Positions 10,301-17,910 of a stretch of 64,000 nt of DNA are shown piece after piece. This stretch comes from Oscillospiraceae bacterium. GTDB taxonomy: Bacteria > Bacillota > Clostridia > Oscillospirales > Ruminococcaceae. Below the pieces are notes generated by a model that made no database searches, was not told where the DNA came from, and saw only the letters and a list, made by a program, of their open reading frames with translations. The translations under genes and the position numbers were made by a program. Position 1 is the stretch's first letter, and every line of letters begins with the position of its first letter. The stretch spans positions 20,389-84,388 of the forward strand of contig JAEEIA010000002.1 of NCBI GenBank assembly GCA_016281125.1. Direction: 5' to 3'.

Positions 10301-10808
10301 AGGGCGCATCGACCTGCTCCGTCCGGACATAGCCGAGCGCCGTCAGCGTTTCGGCAAGCGCCTTCTGGTCAAATGTGTCCCCGACCGCAAGATGCAGCAT
10401 CCGCTGCATCAGCACATCCTGCGGCAGCGTAAACTGCATCGCCGCCTCCGCGGAAGCAGCAAGTACGCGGCACTGCCCGCTGCAAACTGCGGAGAGCGCC
10501 GTCAGGCGAAGCTGCTCGTATTCTCTGGAAATGCCCGCAGCATCGAGAAAATTCAGTTCCTTTGCCGGATACGGATAAGCTGCCCGCGTCCCTGCCATAA
10601 AGTTGATGTCCTCGCAGAGCTGCCGCGCCGCAGCTTCATCCGCAACGACCGCCAGCACCGGCGCATCCTGTGAAAGCGTCAGCAGAATCTGCGCGCGGTG
10701 AATCTGTGCAACGCCCGTCACCGAAACCGGCGTGACGCCCTTTTCCAGTGCACGCCGAAGCTCCCGTACCGCAGGCAGCTGCTCCGCTGCTTCAGTAAAA
10801 AATCGCAT
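7359..10808 (-). CDS. mfd: Transcription-repair coupling factor Mfd
   Basis: Displaces RNA polymerase stalled at DNA lesions and recruits UvrA. The length of 1149 aa is normal. The N-terminal UvrB-like module is followed near residue 490 by a CarD-like RNAP-interaction domain (EISEGDLVVHAGHGIGRFVG). The helicase motor has Walker A GDVGFGKTE, DEEQRFG as the DExx box and TATPIPRT-type motif III as SATPIPRTL; a TRCF C-terminal domain ends the protein. The start is preceded by AGGAGAG. It is last in the run PHP, pth, LRR lipoprotein, mfd; the pth-mfd neighbourhood is common in Firmicutes. Confidence 0.98.
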   Translation of the reverse strand: MRFFTEAAEQLPAVRELRRALEKGVTPVSVTGVAQIHRAQILLTLSQDAPVLAVVADEAAARQLCEDINFMAGTRAAYPYPAKELNFLDAAGISREYEQLRLTALSAVCSGQCRVLAASAEAAMQFTLPQDVLMQRMLHLAVGDTFDQKALAETLTALGYVRTEQVDAPCQFSVRGAIFDIFSSQNPLPVRLEFWDDEIDSMAWFEPETQRRTDTVDTADIAPAVEALPDPAALAESIRSLAKQIRSKHAAELKEKLRADAEKLESGVPLLNIDMYFPLIYEQPATLFDYCTGGVFLCETSALLDAWQGLQARYLEDVKLMLEDGTLCRQLADYYMDANTVLARAKEHPLVCMNAFLSSTSSFQFQKMLSVEATQNAPWGGSTRILTEDLAELCRRGYRVLVCGSTEKTLPILLQDLQQSGIDCALADDEAAAEKGKVLLMRSGLSAGFEYPAIQYACIAQSKAQSTVLKKRRFKKGQEIRALSEISEGDLVVHAGHGIGRFVGIRKLEMEGITKDYITIEYAGSDVLYVPVTQLDLVSRYIGGKDDVAVKLNKLGSQEWQKTRTNVKKAVKDMAAELIKLYAAREQAQGFSFEKDDEIQHDFEERFPYIETNDQLRATDEIKKDMEREHPMDRLLCGDVGFGKTEVAFRAALKCILSGKQCVLLAPTTVLAHQHYETALRRFESVPVNIELLSRFRTKKQQTEILKKTANGTIDLLIGTHRLLSKDVKFAALGLAIIDEEQRFGVAHKERFKEAFHGVDMLTLSATPIPRTLNMALSGIRDMSVIEEPPQDRYPVQSFVLEYNAGLVVQAIQRELKRGGQVYYLHNRVETIRQCAAKLQDMLPDARIGFAHGKMNELEISEIWKQLVEHEIDILVCTTIIETGVDVPNVNTLILEQADRFGLSQLYQLRGRVGRSNRRAYAYFTYQPNRSLTEVAEKRLAAMREFTQFGSGFRIAMRDLEIRGAGSILGGQQHGQMEQVGYEMYLKMLNEAIAEEKGEPKKLPACTVDIQVEAHIPENYISSMTSRLEIYRRIALVETQEDQSDLIDELIDRFGEPPQSLLNLIGASLLRNTAGRLGISEITQKRGALFFFITKPNGRQLAALMQAYYDRINFNDKTVPYFIAVRLKKGELSVELMREVIAIYEKHAS

Positions 10809-10888
10809 GGTATTCTCTCCTGTCTGCCGGATCGGAACCGGCAGTTTCAGGGGATATCCGAGCGGATACCCCCTGTGTCAGTATGCTG

Positions 10889-12121
10889 TTATTCGCGGTT
10901 CTCCGCCGCATCGGCCTTTGCAGCAGTCTTGCTGCTTTTTTCAGCAGATGCGCCGGTTTCATCGGTTTCAGTGCCGTTCTGATCCGTCGTGCCGGATGCG
11001 GCCGCCGTTGTTTCAGGCTCTGAGACATCGTCCGCTTCCGCGTCCCGGCCGCCGTACATCAGCTGCCGGATACGCTCCTGCTCCTGCCGTCTTTCAAACT
11101 CTTCGGTATCCTCAAAGCGGAAGCCCATTTTCTTTGCAAACGTCTGCGCAGTCGAACCCTTTTCGCCATATATAATGCCGCGGTAGAAGTCCTTGCTGCC
11201 GCCGGTTTTCTTATTGCTGACAGTCGAGCTCCTGGCCGGAATCTCACATTTCGCGTTCCGGAACAGCACCGTGCGCAGATCCGGACAGTCACAAAAGGCA
11301 TATTCGCCGACAGATTCCACACTCTCCGGCAGAATCACGGCCTTGAGCCCGGAGCAGGAGTAAAACGCATAATCCCCGATTTCCGTCACATAATCCGGCA
11401 CCGTCACCGTTCCCGTGCAGCGCCGCCCGGCGTCATAAACCTTGCCGTTGAAGATAATCAGATCGTGATGATACAGCAGATTGTCGTACCACGGCGTCAG
11501 CGAAAACGCGCTGTCCCCGATTGACGCAATCGCGGCGGGGACGGTCAGCTTGCGCAGACTGCCGCACATCGCAAAGGCCCGGCGTCCGATCCGCGCAACA
11601 CTCTCCGGCAGTTCGATCTCGCTGAGGTTGCGGCAGCCGTAGAATGCATAATCCCCGATGTCAGTCAGCCCAGCCGGCAGCACGACCTTCCGCAGAGAGT
11701 AGCAGCTGAAAAAGCCGCCGTTCTTGTCAATATCGAAAATGCTGTCCTCGGCGTTCTCCACAGAGGCGATTTTCGTCACCGGCAGACCGTCCAGCGTGTC
11801 AGGAATCTCAATCTCCTCCGCATCAAACGCATCCGTATGGCCGGTGATCTCCGCATGCTTCTGATAGAGCGCATAGCGGATGCCGCCTGCGGTTTCGCCG
11901 GATTTTTTCAGCTGGGTATCGTCCGCGTAGGGATCCGGCACCTCCTCGTGAACCGTCTGGGACACATAGGTACCGTCCTCATATTTTGCCTGATCGGCCG
12001 ATTCCTGCGCCGGTTCAATTGCGGCAAACAGTCCGCCGGAGCTTTCCGGGCTTTTCTGTGCCGCACAGCCGCAGAGCAGCACACAGGCCGCGCACAGAAT
12101 TGCAGTCAGTTTCATTCGCAT
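10889..12121 (-). CDS. BspA-type leucine-rich-repeat lipoprotein
   Basis: 410 aa. A lipoprotein signal (LLCGC lipobox, Cys near residue 19) is followed by LRR_5-type repeats: CYSLRKVVLPAGLTDIGDYAF, then CRNLSEIELPESVARIGRRAF and CSGLKAVILPESVESVGEYAF. A low-complexity Glu/Thr/Ala tail closes it. Such proteins sit on the outer face of the membrane and often bind proteins or glycans; no partner can be named. The start codon overlaps the end of pth by 10 bp, and the AGGAGG that serves it lies inside the pth C-terminal codons, so translation is probably coupled. A surface lipoprotein between pth and mfd is unusual. Confidence 0.88.
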   Translation of the reverse strand: MRMKLTAILCAACVLLCGCAAQKSPESSGGLFAAIEPAQESADQAKYEDGTYVSQTVHEEVPDPYADDTQLKKSGETAGGIRYALYQKHAEITGHTDAFDAEEIEIPDTLDGLPVTKIASVENAEDSIFDIDKNGGFFSCYSLRKVVLPAGLTDIGDYAFYGCRNLSEIELPESVARIGRRAFAMCGSLRKLTVPAAIASIGDSAFSLTPWYDNLLYHHDLIIFNGKVYDAGRRCTGTVTVPDYVTEIGDYAFYSCSGLKAVILPESVESVGEYAFCDCPDLRTVLFRNAKCEIPARSSTVSNKKTGGSKDFYRGIIYGEKGSTAQTFAKKMGFRFEDTEEFERRQEQERIRQLMYGGRDAEADDVSEPETTAAASGTTDQNGTETDETGASAEKSSKTAAKADAAENRE

Positions 12122-12798
12122 GGCGCTGCCTCCTGTTCCGGCGTCTGCTGCTTCGGCTTCTTCTGCTTTCCGGTATTAAAGCGGTTCATCGCCTGATCCG
12201 TCCTGCCCGTCAGCATCAGCGGCAGCGCCTCGCAGACGGTTTTTGCAGTTTCCGAGAGCGTTTGCAGCTCCTCCGCGGAGAATGCTGACAGCACCCACGC
12301 CGCAAGGTCATAGTCCGGATGCGGCTTCTGCCCGATTCCGACACGGATGCGCGGAAACGTATCCGCGCCGGTCAGATAAATGATATTCTTCATGCCGTTG
12401 TGGCCGCCGTCGCTGCCCTTTTTGCGGATGCGCAGCTCTCCGACGCCGAGGTTGATGTCATCGTAGATCACGATGACCTTTTCCGCGGGGATCTGATAGA
12501 ACTGCATGGCCTCCTGCACAGCCTGCCCGCTGAGGTTCATAAACGTATCGGGTTTCAGCAGCAGCACGCGGACGCCCTCCGCCTCCGCCGTCGCCGTATT
12601 GGACTTGAACTGATGCTTTCCGAATTTCGCTCCGTATTTTTCCGCAAATGCGTCGATCATCATAAAACCGGCATTATGGCGCGTGCCGCGGTACTTGTCA
12701 CCGATGTTGCCGAGCCCGGCAATGATGTATTCCGGCGGACCGGTCACAGCCGGTGCGGACTGCGACTCGATCTGCTTAAAAAGATCAAAGATGCTCAC
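12112..12798 (-). CDS. pth: Peptidyl-tRNA hydrolase
   Basis: Releases peptides from peptidyl-tRNA that has dropped off ribosomes. The conserved opening EYIIAGLGNIGDKYRGTRHN carries the catalytic His (TRHN), and FMNLSGQAV, DDINLGVGELRIRKKGSDGGHNG and FPRIRVGIG follow, the Pth signature set. At 228 aa it is longer than the usual about 190: there are about 23 extra N-terminal residues (MSIFDLFKQIESQS...) and a basic/Gln-rich C-terminal tail. The start is GTG with GGGAG upstream. It lies between the PHP gene and the LRR lipoprotein gene. Confidence 0.97.
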   Translation of the reverse strand: MSIFDLFKQIESQSAPAVTGPPEYIIAGLGNIGDKYRGTRHNAGFMMIDAFAEKYGAKFGKHQFKSNTATAEAEGVRVLLLKPDTFMNLSGQAVQEAMQFYQIPAEKVIVIYDDINLGVGELRIRKKGSDGGHNGMKNIIYLTGADTFPRIRVGIGQKPHPDYDLAAWVLSAFSAEELQTLSETAKTVCEALPLMLTGRTDQAMNRFNTGKQKKPKQQTPEQEAAPCE

Positions 12799-12840
12799 TC
12801 TGGATTCTCCCTGTTTCCTGTATTTCTGATGTTCTGCCGC

Positions 12841-13668
12841 TCACAGGCTGACAGTAAACGGCTCATGCTTTCTGAAAACGGTCAGCTCGGAAAAGCCCGC
12901 CGTTCTCGCCATATCTTCCAGCAGGTCAATGCCAAAGCCGAGATATTGGGTATCGTGTGCGTCGGTGCTGATTGTCAGATATCTGCCGCCGAGCTCCCGG
13001 TACCGCTTCACCAGCACCAGATCCGGGTCGATATACAGCTTCGGCTTGCGCAGGCCGGAGCCGTTCAGCTCAATCGCTTTCTGCTTCCGGATCACCGTCA
13101 TCAGGATTTCGTCGATCAGTTCCAGATGCGGCGTCAGGTCATAGGCTCTGCGGTCAGGCAGATAGCGCAGCCCGTAGGTCAGATGCCCGAGAATATCGTA
13201 GCAGTCCGACTGTGCCGTGCGCAGCACCTCCTCAAAATAGGCGGTCACCAGCGCGGGAATATCCTCCTCGTCATAATTGAGAAAGTAGAAATCCGGTCGG
13301 CCGGGCAGCTCATGCACCGAACCGATCACCAGATCAACGCGCGGATCCTGATAGATCAGCGCGGATTTTTCGGGATCCTGCGGAATTTGTCCGACCTCCG
13401 CCCCTGCAAGCAGCACCAGCGGCGCACAGTCAGCCTGTGCAGCGGCAACAGACGCCATGGAATCCTCAAAGACGCCTTTGCCGTTGTAGAAATACATATC
13501 CGACGGCTCCGCGTGATAGTATTCCGCGGGGTAATAGCGGTTGATTTCCACATGGTCGGTCACGGCCATGAAGCGCAGCCCGAGTCTGTTTGCAGCTTCG
13601 ACACGTTCTGCAACGGTCTGATGCGCATCCGGAGAATGGTGCGTGTGGGTATGCAGATTCATGATCAT
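12841..13668 (-). CDS. PHP-domain phosphatase, histidinol-phosphatase-like
   Basis: Metal-dependent phosphoesterase of the PHP family. The N-terminus shows the ligand motif NLHTHTHHSPDA, and later motifs are TDHVEI, DLVIGSVHELPG, DILGHLTYGLRY, IELNGSGLR and ISTDAHD. The start is set at MIMNLHTH because AAGGAG ends 9 nt before that ATG; upstream in-frame starts would place the Shine-Dalgarno inside the gene. His biosynthesis genes are not nearby, so the substrate is open. It is the first gene of the pth-mfd run. Confidence 0.85.
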   Translation of the reverse strand: MIMNLHTHTHHSPDAHQTVAERVEAANRLGLRFMAVTDHVEINRYYPAEYYHAEPSDMYFYNGKGVFEDSMASVAAAQADCAPLVLLAGAEVGQIPQDPEKSALIYQDPRVDLVIGSVHELPGRPDFYFLNYDEEDIPALVTAYFEEVLRTAQSDCYDILGHLTYGLRYLPDRRAYDLTPHLELIDEILMTVIRKQKAIELNGSGLRKPKLYIDPDLVLVKRYRELGGRYLTISTDAHDTQYLGFGIDLLEDMARTAGFSELTVFRKHEPFTVSL

Positions 13669-13703
13669 ATGCATTTTCTCCTTATCGTTCACATACAGAA
13701 TTT

Positions 13704-13732
13704 ATTATACCACAACCGTTTGCATTTTGCAA
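13704..13732 (-). promoter_or_regulatory. Promoter of the PHP-pth-LRR-mfd run
   Basis: On the minus strand, TTGCAA, 17 nt, TATAAT, about 36 nt before the PHP start codon. Confidence 0.8.
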
Positions 13733-13756
13733 GAGCGAATGCACAGAATTCAGGAC

Positions 13757-13799
13757 AAAAAAAATCAGGCAGACCCCGCCGCAGTACGGGATCTGCCCT
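13757..13799 (-). terminator. Intrinsic terminator after the DUF805 gene
   Basis: A GC-rich stem (GGCAGATCCCG with CGGGGTCTGCC) followed on the minus strand by GATTTTTTTT. Confidence 0.88.
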
Positions 13800-13811
13800 C
13801 TTTTTATTCAG

Positions 13812-14189
13812 TTATCCGACATACTTCGGGTTCGGACCGTACTGGTTGTCGCCCTCGTCGCCTTCCTTGGTTGCCCAAATGATCAGCGGGATGCAGCCGA
13901 CAACGGTGATTGCAAGAAGCTGCAGCCAGCCGCTCTTGTTGATGTCATGCAGTCTGCGCGTCCAGATTGCGAGACCCGGAATGAGCAGTGCAAGCGAGAC
14001 AAGAAACGCAAGGATCGAGCCGGGCGTTCCCAGGAATCTGAGGATAAAGTTGAGAACCCATGTCAAGATATAGTTGCCGAGAATGGCCCACCAGAAATCC
14101 TCACGGCTGGTTCTGCCCTTGAAATCCGAGTAGTTGGCGAGCATCTTCAGAAATGCCCGTACAAACGGTAAATTCAGAAATTGATCCAT
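13812..14189 (-). CDS. DUF805 family inner-membrane protein
   Basis: 125 aa with four hydrophobic segments. The family signature GRTSREDFWWA is near residue 25 and WTRRLHDINKSGW near residue 85. The function of DUF805 is not established. The ATG giving MDQFLNLPFV is chosen because GGAGG lies 8 nt upstream. It is monocistronic, with a strong terminator. Confidence 0.88.
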   Translation of the reverse strand: MDQFLNLPFVRAFLKMLANYSDFKGRTSREDFWWAILGNYILTWVLNFILRFLGTPGSILAFLVSLALLIPGLAIWTRRLHDINKSGWLQLLAITVVGCIPLIIWATKEGDEGDNQYGPNPKYVG

Positions 14190-14290
14190 TATGTTACCTC
14201 CGTCGTTTTTAATATCTGCTATCGGATGCCGGTCTGCGACGGACATCTCTGCCCGTATCCGGCACCCGGAAAAGCCTGTGTGATCCCGCC

Positions 14291-16651
14291 TCAGACCGGT
14301 TCAATATGCCAGCATTCCGCTGCATACTGCCGGATCGTGCGGTCGGAGCTGAACGGACCCGCAGCGCAGGCATTGCGCCACTGCTTTGCTGCAAAGCCCG
14401 CCGGGTCGCTGCCGTAATCGCGGAGCGCGCGGAGCTTTGTTTCCGCGTAGTCCGGCAGATCCAGCAGCAGATAGTAATGGTCAGGCTGATGCCAGCTTGC
14501 ACCGTCCAGCAGTGCAAAATAGAGCTCGCGGAACTCCCCTGTTCCGCCGTCGGACACCGTGCCGTCGATCAGGCTCTGCACCACGCGGGCAATCTGCGGA
14601 TTTTTCGCAAGCACCGCACGCGGGCAGTAGTCTTTGAGCTGTTCCAGCTCCTCAACGGTCGCGCCGAAGATATAGTTATTTTCCGTTCCGGCCGCCGCGG
14701 CAATTTCAATGTTCGCGCCGTCCAGTGTGCCGAGCGTGACCGCACCGTTGAGCATCATCTTCATATTGCCGGTGCCGGAGGCCTCCGTACCGGCGGTGGA
14801 GATCTGCTCGGAAATATCACATGCGGAAACGAGCTTTTCCGCGTAGGAAACATTGTAATTCGTGACGAAATGCACCTTCATCACATCCCGCACAGCAGGA
14901 TCGCTGTCCACTAGCTTGGCGATTTCGTTGATATACTTGATAATCGCCTTGGCTCTGCGGTAGCCCGGCGCAGCCTTTGCACCGAACAGGAATGTGACCG
15001 GCGGCAGGTCGCGGATGGTTCCGTCCTTGATTCCGTAGTAGATCCAGAGGATCGAGAACGCGTTGAGCAGCTGCCGCTTGTACTCATGCAGGCGCTTGAT
15101 CTGAATATCGAAGCAGGAACGCGGATCAATCCGGACGCCCTCCGCTTTTTCAATATAATCTGCAAGCTGCTGCTTTTTCAACTGCTTGACCGCGCGGAAC
15201 CGTTCCATGACGGCAGCGTCCTCCGCACAGTCGGAGAGCGAACGCAGCTGATCGAGATCGGTCAGGAAATCCTGTGAACCGTGCAGCTCCGCAAAGAGCG
15301 CGGTCAGCTCCGGATTGCAGACGCCGAGCCAGCGCCGCTGCGTAATGCCGTTGGTCTTGTTCTGGAATTTTTCCGGTTCGATCGCGTACCATTCCTTCAG
15401 GACGGTTGTTTTCAGCAGCTCCGTATGGATTTCCGCAACGCCGTTGACATATCTGCCCGCGTACATGGCAAGGTCTGCCATGTGAATCTGCCCGTTCCGG
15501 ATAATGCGCATCGACTTGATCTGCTCCTCCGGAAGATCCTTCGCGTAAAGCTCCGCGAGGAACTGCTCCGAGATCTGCAAAATGATTGCGTAGATTTCCG
15601 GCAAAAGCTCCTCCACCAGATCGCAGTCCCACTTTTCGAGTGCCTCCTGCATGATCGTGTGGTTTGTGTAGGAGAAGATCTGCTTTGCCATACCGAGCGC
15701 TTCGGTGAACGAATAGCCCTCGGCTCTGAGCAGGCGGATCAGCTCCGGCACGGAAATGACCGGATGCGTATCGTTCAGCTGCACCGCCAGATGCTCCGGC
15801 AGAGAATCCAGCGTGCCGAACTGTGCCTTGTGCTTTTTGATGCAGTCTGCAAGGGACGCCGCGCAGAAGAAATACTGCTGCTTCAAGCGGAGTGCCTTGC
15901 CTGCTCTGGTATCGTCATTCGGATACAGGCACCGGGAAATATCCTCCGCATAGACCGTTTCGGACGATGCATTAAGATAATCCTGTGCATTGAACGTGTT
16001 GAAATCAAATGTGTTCAGCGGTTCTGCCTGCCAAAGACGCAGTGTCCCGATATGCGGCATGCTGCCGTCCTGCGTAAAGCCGATCACCGGCATGTCATAC
16101 GGCACGGCGCGAACCTGCTGTCCGCGGAAGCTGACCGTGACGGCATCGCAGTCCCTGCGGATGCTCCACGGATCGCCGAAGCGCTGCCAGTCATCGCCGG
16201 TTTCGGTCTGTCGGCCGTCGGCAAAGCCCTGCCTGAACAGGCCGTATTTGTAACGGATGCCGTAGCCGTCCACCGGCAGTGCGCAGGCTGCGGCACTGTC
16301 GAGAAAGCAGGCGGCCAGTCTGCCGAGTCCGCCGTTTCCGAGCGCGGCATCCTCAATCTCCTCAAACACGCTGAGCGAGGTACCGGCCTTCTGCATCGCC
16401 TGTTCCATGTCATCGAGCATGTTCAGGCAGTAAAGGTTATTATAGATCGCCCTGCCCATCAGAAATTCCATGGAAAAATAGCAGACGCGTCGGTTTGCAA
16501 GATGTGCGCTGCGGCATTCGTTCCAGCGGGGGAGCAGTGCCTGCATCACGGCTTTGCCGACCGCATTGTGCAGTGCATACGGCTCTGCCTGTGCAGCAGG
16601 GATACCGAGTTCCGCCTCCGCCGCGTTCAGGATCGTTTCCGCAAGGTTCAT
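14291..16651 (-). CDS. glgP: Glycogen/maltodextrin phosphorylase
   Basis: Cleaves alpha-1,4-glucan with phosphate to give glucose 1-phosphate. The length of 786 aa is usual for bacterial GT35. Visible motifs are GNGGLGRLAACFLDS, QLNDTHP, RRWLGVCNPEL, KRLHEYKRQLLN and the PLP site EASGTGNMKMMLNG with the Schiff-base Lys. AGGAGG precedes the ATG, and the gene has its own promoter. No other glycogen gene is adjacent. In a cellulolytic bacterium it would mobilise stored glycogen or act on dextrins. Confidence 0.98.
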   Translation of the reverse strand: MNLAETILNAAEAELGIPAAQAEPYALHNAVGKAVMQALLPRWNECRSAHLANRRVCYFSMEFLMGRAIYNNLYCLNMLDDMEQAMQKAGTSLSVFEEIEDAALGNGGLGRLAACFLDSAAACALPVDGYGIRYKYGLFRQGFADGRQTETGDDWQRFGDPWSIRRDCDAVTVSFRGQQVRAVPYDMPVIGFTQDGSMPHIGTLRLWQAEPLNTFDFNTFNAQDYLNASSETVYAEDISRCLYPNDDTRAGKALRLKQQYFFCAASLADCIKKHKAQFGTLDSLPEHLAVQLNDTHPVISVPELIRLLRAEGYSFTEALGMAKQIFSYTNHTIMQEALEKWDCDLVEELLPEIYAIILQISEQFLAELYAKDLPEEQIKSMRIIRNGQIHMADLAMYAGRYVNGVAEIHTELLKTTVLKEWYAIEPEKFQNKTNGITQRRWLGVCNPELTALFAELHGSQDFLTDLDQLRSLSDCAEDAAVMERFRAVKQLKKQQLADYIEKAEGVRIDPRSCFDIQIKRLHEYKRQLLNAFSILWIYYGIKDGTIRDLPPVTFLFGAKAAPGYRRAKAIIKYINEIAKLVDSDPAVRDVMKVHFVTNYNVSYAEKLVSACDISEQISTAGTEASGTGNMKMMLNGAVTLGTLDGANIEIAAAAGTENNYIFGATVEELEQLKDYCPRAVLAKNPQIARVVQSLIDGTVSDGGTGEFRELYFALLDGASWHQPDHYYLLLDLPDYAETKLRALRDYGSDPAGFAAKQWRNACAAGPFSSDRTIRQYAAECWHIEPV

Positions 16652-16712
16652 AATCGTCCTCCTGTATCATGGGTTCTGTCACCGTCTGATATGATTTGCA
16701 TAATACAATAAC

Positions 16713-16741
16713 ATTATACCATGCTTTCAGAAATACTGCAA
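16713..16741 (-). promoter_or_regulatory. Promoter of glgP
   Basis: On the minus strand, TTGCAG, 17 nt, TATAAT, about 60 nt before the glgP ATG. Confidence 0.8.
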
Positions 16742-16794
16742 GGGTATTCTGCCGATTTTATGCAATATCACAATAAAGTTCATGAAAAGCGCCC

Positions 16795-16828
16795 AAAAAA
16801 TAAAGGAGGCTTCCGTTCCGAAGCCTCC
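16795..16828 (-). terminator. Intrinsic terminator of the large RNA
   Basis: On the minus strand, GGAGGCTTCGG and its complement form a stem of about 9-11 bp, followed by TTTATTTTTT. Confidence 0.9.
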
Positions 16829-17587
16829 CCTTATTTGCTATTCAGTTTTGGCGGTATAGATTGTGTGGATCTATATCAATGCCTTTCAGCATTTGTGCGG
16901 GAGCCGCTTCACATCCGCACGAGGATGCGCCCCGGTGCTCCCAAGCTGACCCGCTCACAGTCGTGCATCTGCCTGCGGGACGCACGGGGTAACATTCCTT
17001 TCCCCGTATTCTATGACGGTCATTCATCGTTTCCTCAGCGGCCGCTGACAAAAGCCTTTCTCTTCAACCTTCATCTCCGCTGTCGGACCGTACCCTTTAC
17101 AGTCCTGTTATAATTCCCTGCTTGCTGCATTGCGGCTGCGTGCTGCATCAGCACCTGCCCATCGGCAGGCGGCATTCTGTGCCGATTTCCATATCGGAAT
17201 CGCACCCGCATTTCCGGTCTCCGCGCCAGCTTTCAGATTTAGCGCATCACCGTCTGCAAGAGAGTGCATCAATGTCACACAGAACGCACCGCACGCGAGC
17301 CACCGTCATGGAACGGGACGATTGCCATTGTATCCATTGGTCCTCACGCATCCTTTCTGGATCTGTTTTTACGGCTGGATCCCGGCCGACCGCTTGCTTG
17401 TCAGCCGTTACGAGATCCGCCCGGACGACGGGCGAACCGGAAACGCCGTATGATCCGGTACGATAAGAACAGCTGGAGCAGAGCTCCGGATGCTGCATCA
17501 GGCGAAACGCTGAATGGGATTCCCGAACTTGCCGCCCGTGCGGATCTGTTCGCTGCTTTCGCTCCGGTATCGGTATGCTGTTCTTAT
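16795..17587 (-). ncRNA. Putative large structured non-coding RNA (about 790 nt)
   Basis: The region has a perfect minus-strand promoter at its head and a strong intrinsic terminator at its foot, yet no frame between them looks like a protein. The predicted RNA is rich in self-complementary segments. Its 5' end (17577-17587) pairs perfectly over 11 bp with 17463-17473, closing a 5' domain. Hairpins occur at 17475-17487, 17417-17433, 17189-17206 (imperfect), 17156-17169, 17140-17154, 16984-17006, 16877-16894 and 16856-16874. Size and architecture recall the large ornate RNAs of Firmicutes and phages (ROOL, OLE, GOLLD), but I could not match it to one of them. RNase P, tmRNA and SRP RNA hallmarks are absent. 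The exact 5' end is inferred from the promoter. Confidence 0.72.
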
Positions 17588-17593
17588 GGTTAT

Positions 17594-17622
17594 ATTATAG
17601 CACGATATTTCGGTTTTGTCAA
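17594..17622 (-). promoter_or_regulatory. Perfect consensus promoter of the large RNA
   Basis: On the minus strand, TTGACA (17617-17622), 17 nt, TATAAT (17594-17599). The expected start is near 17587, which coincides with the first base of the 11-bp closing helix. Confidence 0.85.
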
Positions 17623-17701
17623 TAGTTTCCGATAACTTTTTTTGAAAAATTCGTGAAAAAGACATTATAAACGGATGAAAGTATGATTTTTTTGCAGGTG
17701 C

Positions 17702-17730
17702 TTGACAAACGCAGAAAGTTGTGCTATAAT
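17702..17730 (+). promoter_or_regulatory. Perfect consensus promoter of tRNA-Pro
   Basis: TTGACA at 17702-17707, 17 nt, TATAAT at 17725-17730, 11 nt before the tRNA. It is divergent from the large-RNA promoter, 79 nt away. Confidence 0.85.
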
Positions 17731-17741
17731 ATGAATGTTGT

Positions 17742-17817
17742 CTGGGTGTGGCGCAGTTGGTAGCGCGCTACCTTGGGGTGGTAGAGGCCGCCCGTTCAAG
17801 TCGGGTCACTCAGACCA
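17742..17817 (+). tRNA. tRNA-Pro (anticodon GGG), CCA encoded
   Basis: A full cloverleaf of 76 nt: acceptor CTGGGTG with CACTCAG, D-stem GCGC/GCGC, anticodon stem CTACC/GGTAG around loop TTGGGGT (anticodon GGG), T-stem GCCCG/CGGGT around TTCAAGT, discriminator A and genomic CCA. Confidence 0.95.
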
Positions 17818-17818
17818 G

Positions 17819-17833
17819 GCGGGCACTGCCCGC
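17819..17833. repeat. Palindromic repeat GCGGGCACTGCCCGC, copy 2
   Basis: It lies 1 nt after the tRNA CCA end and is the same element as at 7038, 27111 and 27215, with the centre changed. Confidence 0.75.
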
Positions 17834-17839
17834 ATTCAC

Positions 17840-17878
17840 AATAACTCCCATGCAGTGCTGTGTGGGAGTTATTGTTTT
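17840..17878 (+). terminator. Terminator after tRNA-Pro
   Basis: An 11-bp perfect stem (AATAACTCCCA with TGGGAGTTATT) followed by GTTTTAT. Confidence 0.85.
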
Positions 17879-17910
17879 ATCAGAAGCCTTTTGACCGCGG
17901 AGGTGAACCG

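Noticed and set aside
12319..14073. 584-codon plus-strand frame spanning pth, PHP and DUF805
   Set aside because: Crosses three recognised genes on the other strand and runs through their terminator and promoter.
15281..16711. 476-codon plus-strand frame opposite glgP
   Set aside because: Antisense to conserved phosphorylase sequence; no independent signals.
16795..17587. RNase P RNA, tmRNA or SRP RNA as identity of the large RNA
   Set aside because: I could not find the RNase P core (GAGGAAAGTCC, ACAGAAA-type blocks), the tRNA-like 3' end of tmRNA, or the SRP tetraloop arm.
16721..17635. Several short frames (up to 130 codons) in the region called a large RNA
   Set aside because: They overlap in different phases, lack Shine-Dalgarno sequences and carry no recognisable motif; the hairpins and terminator explain the sequence better.
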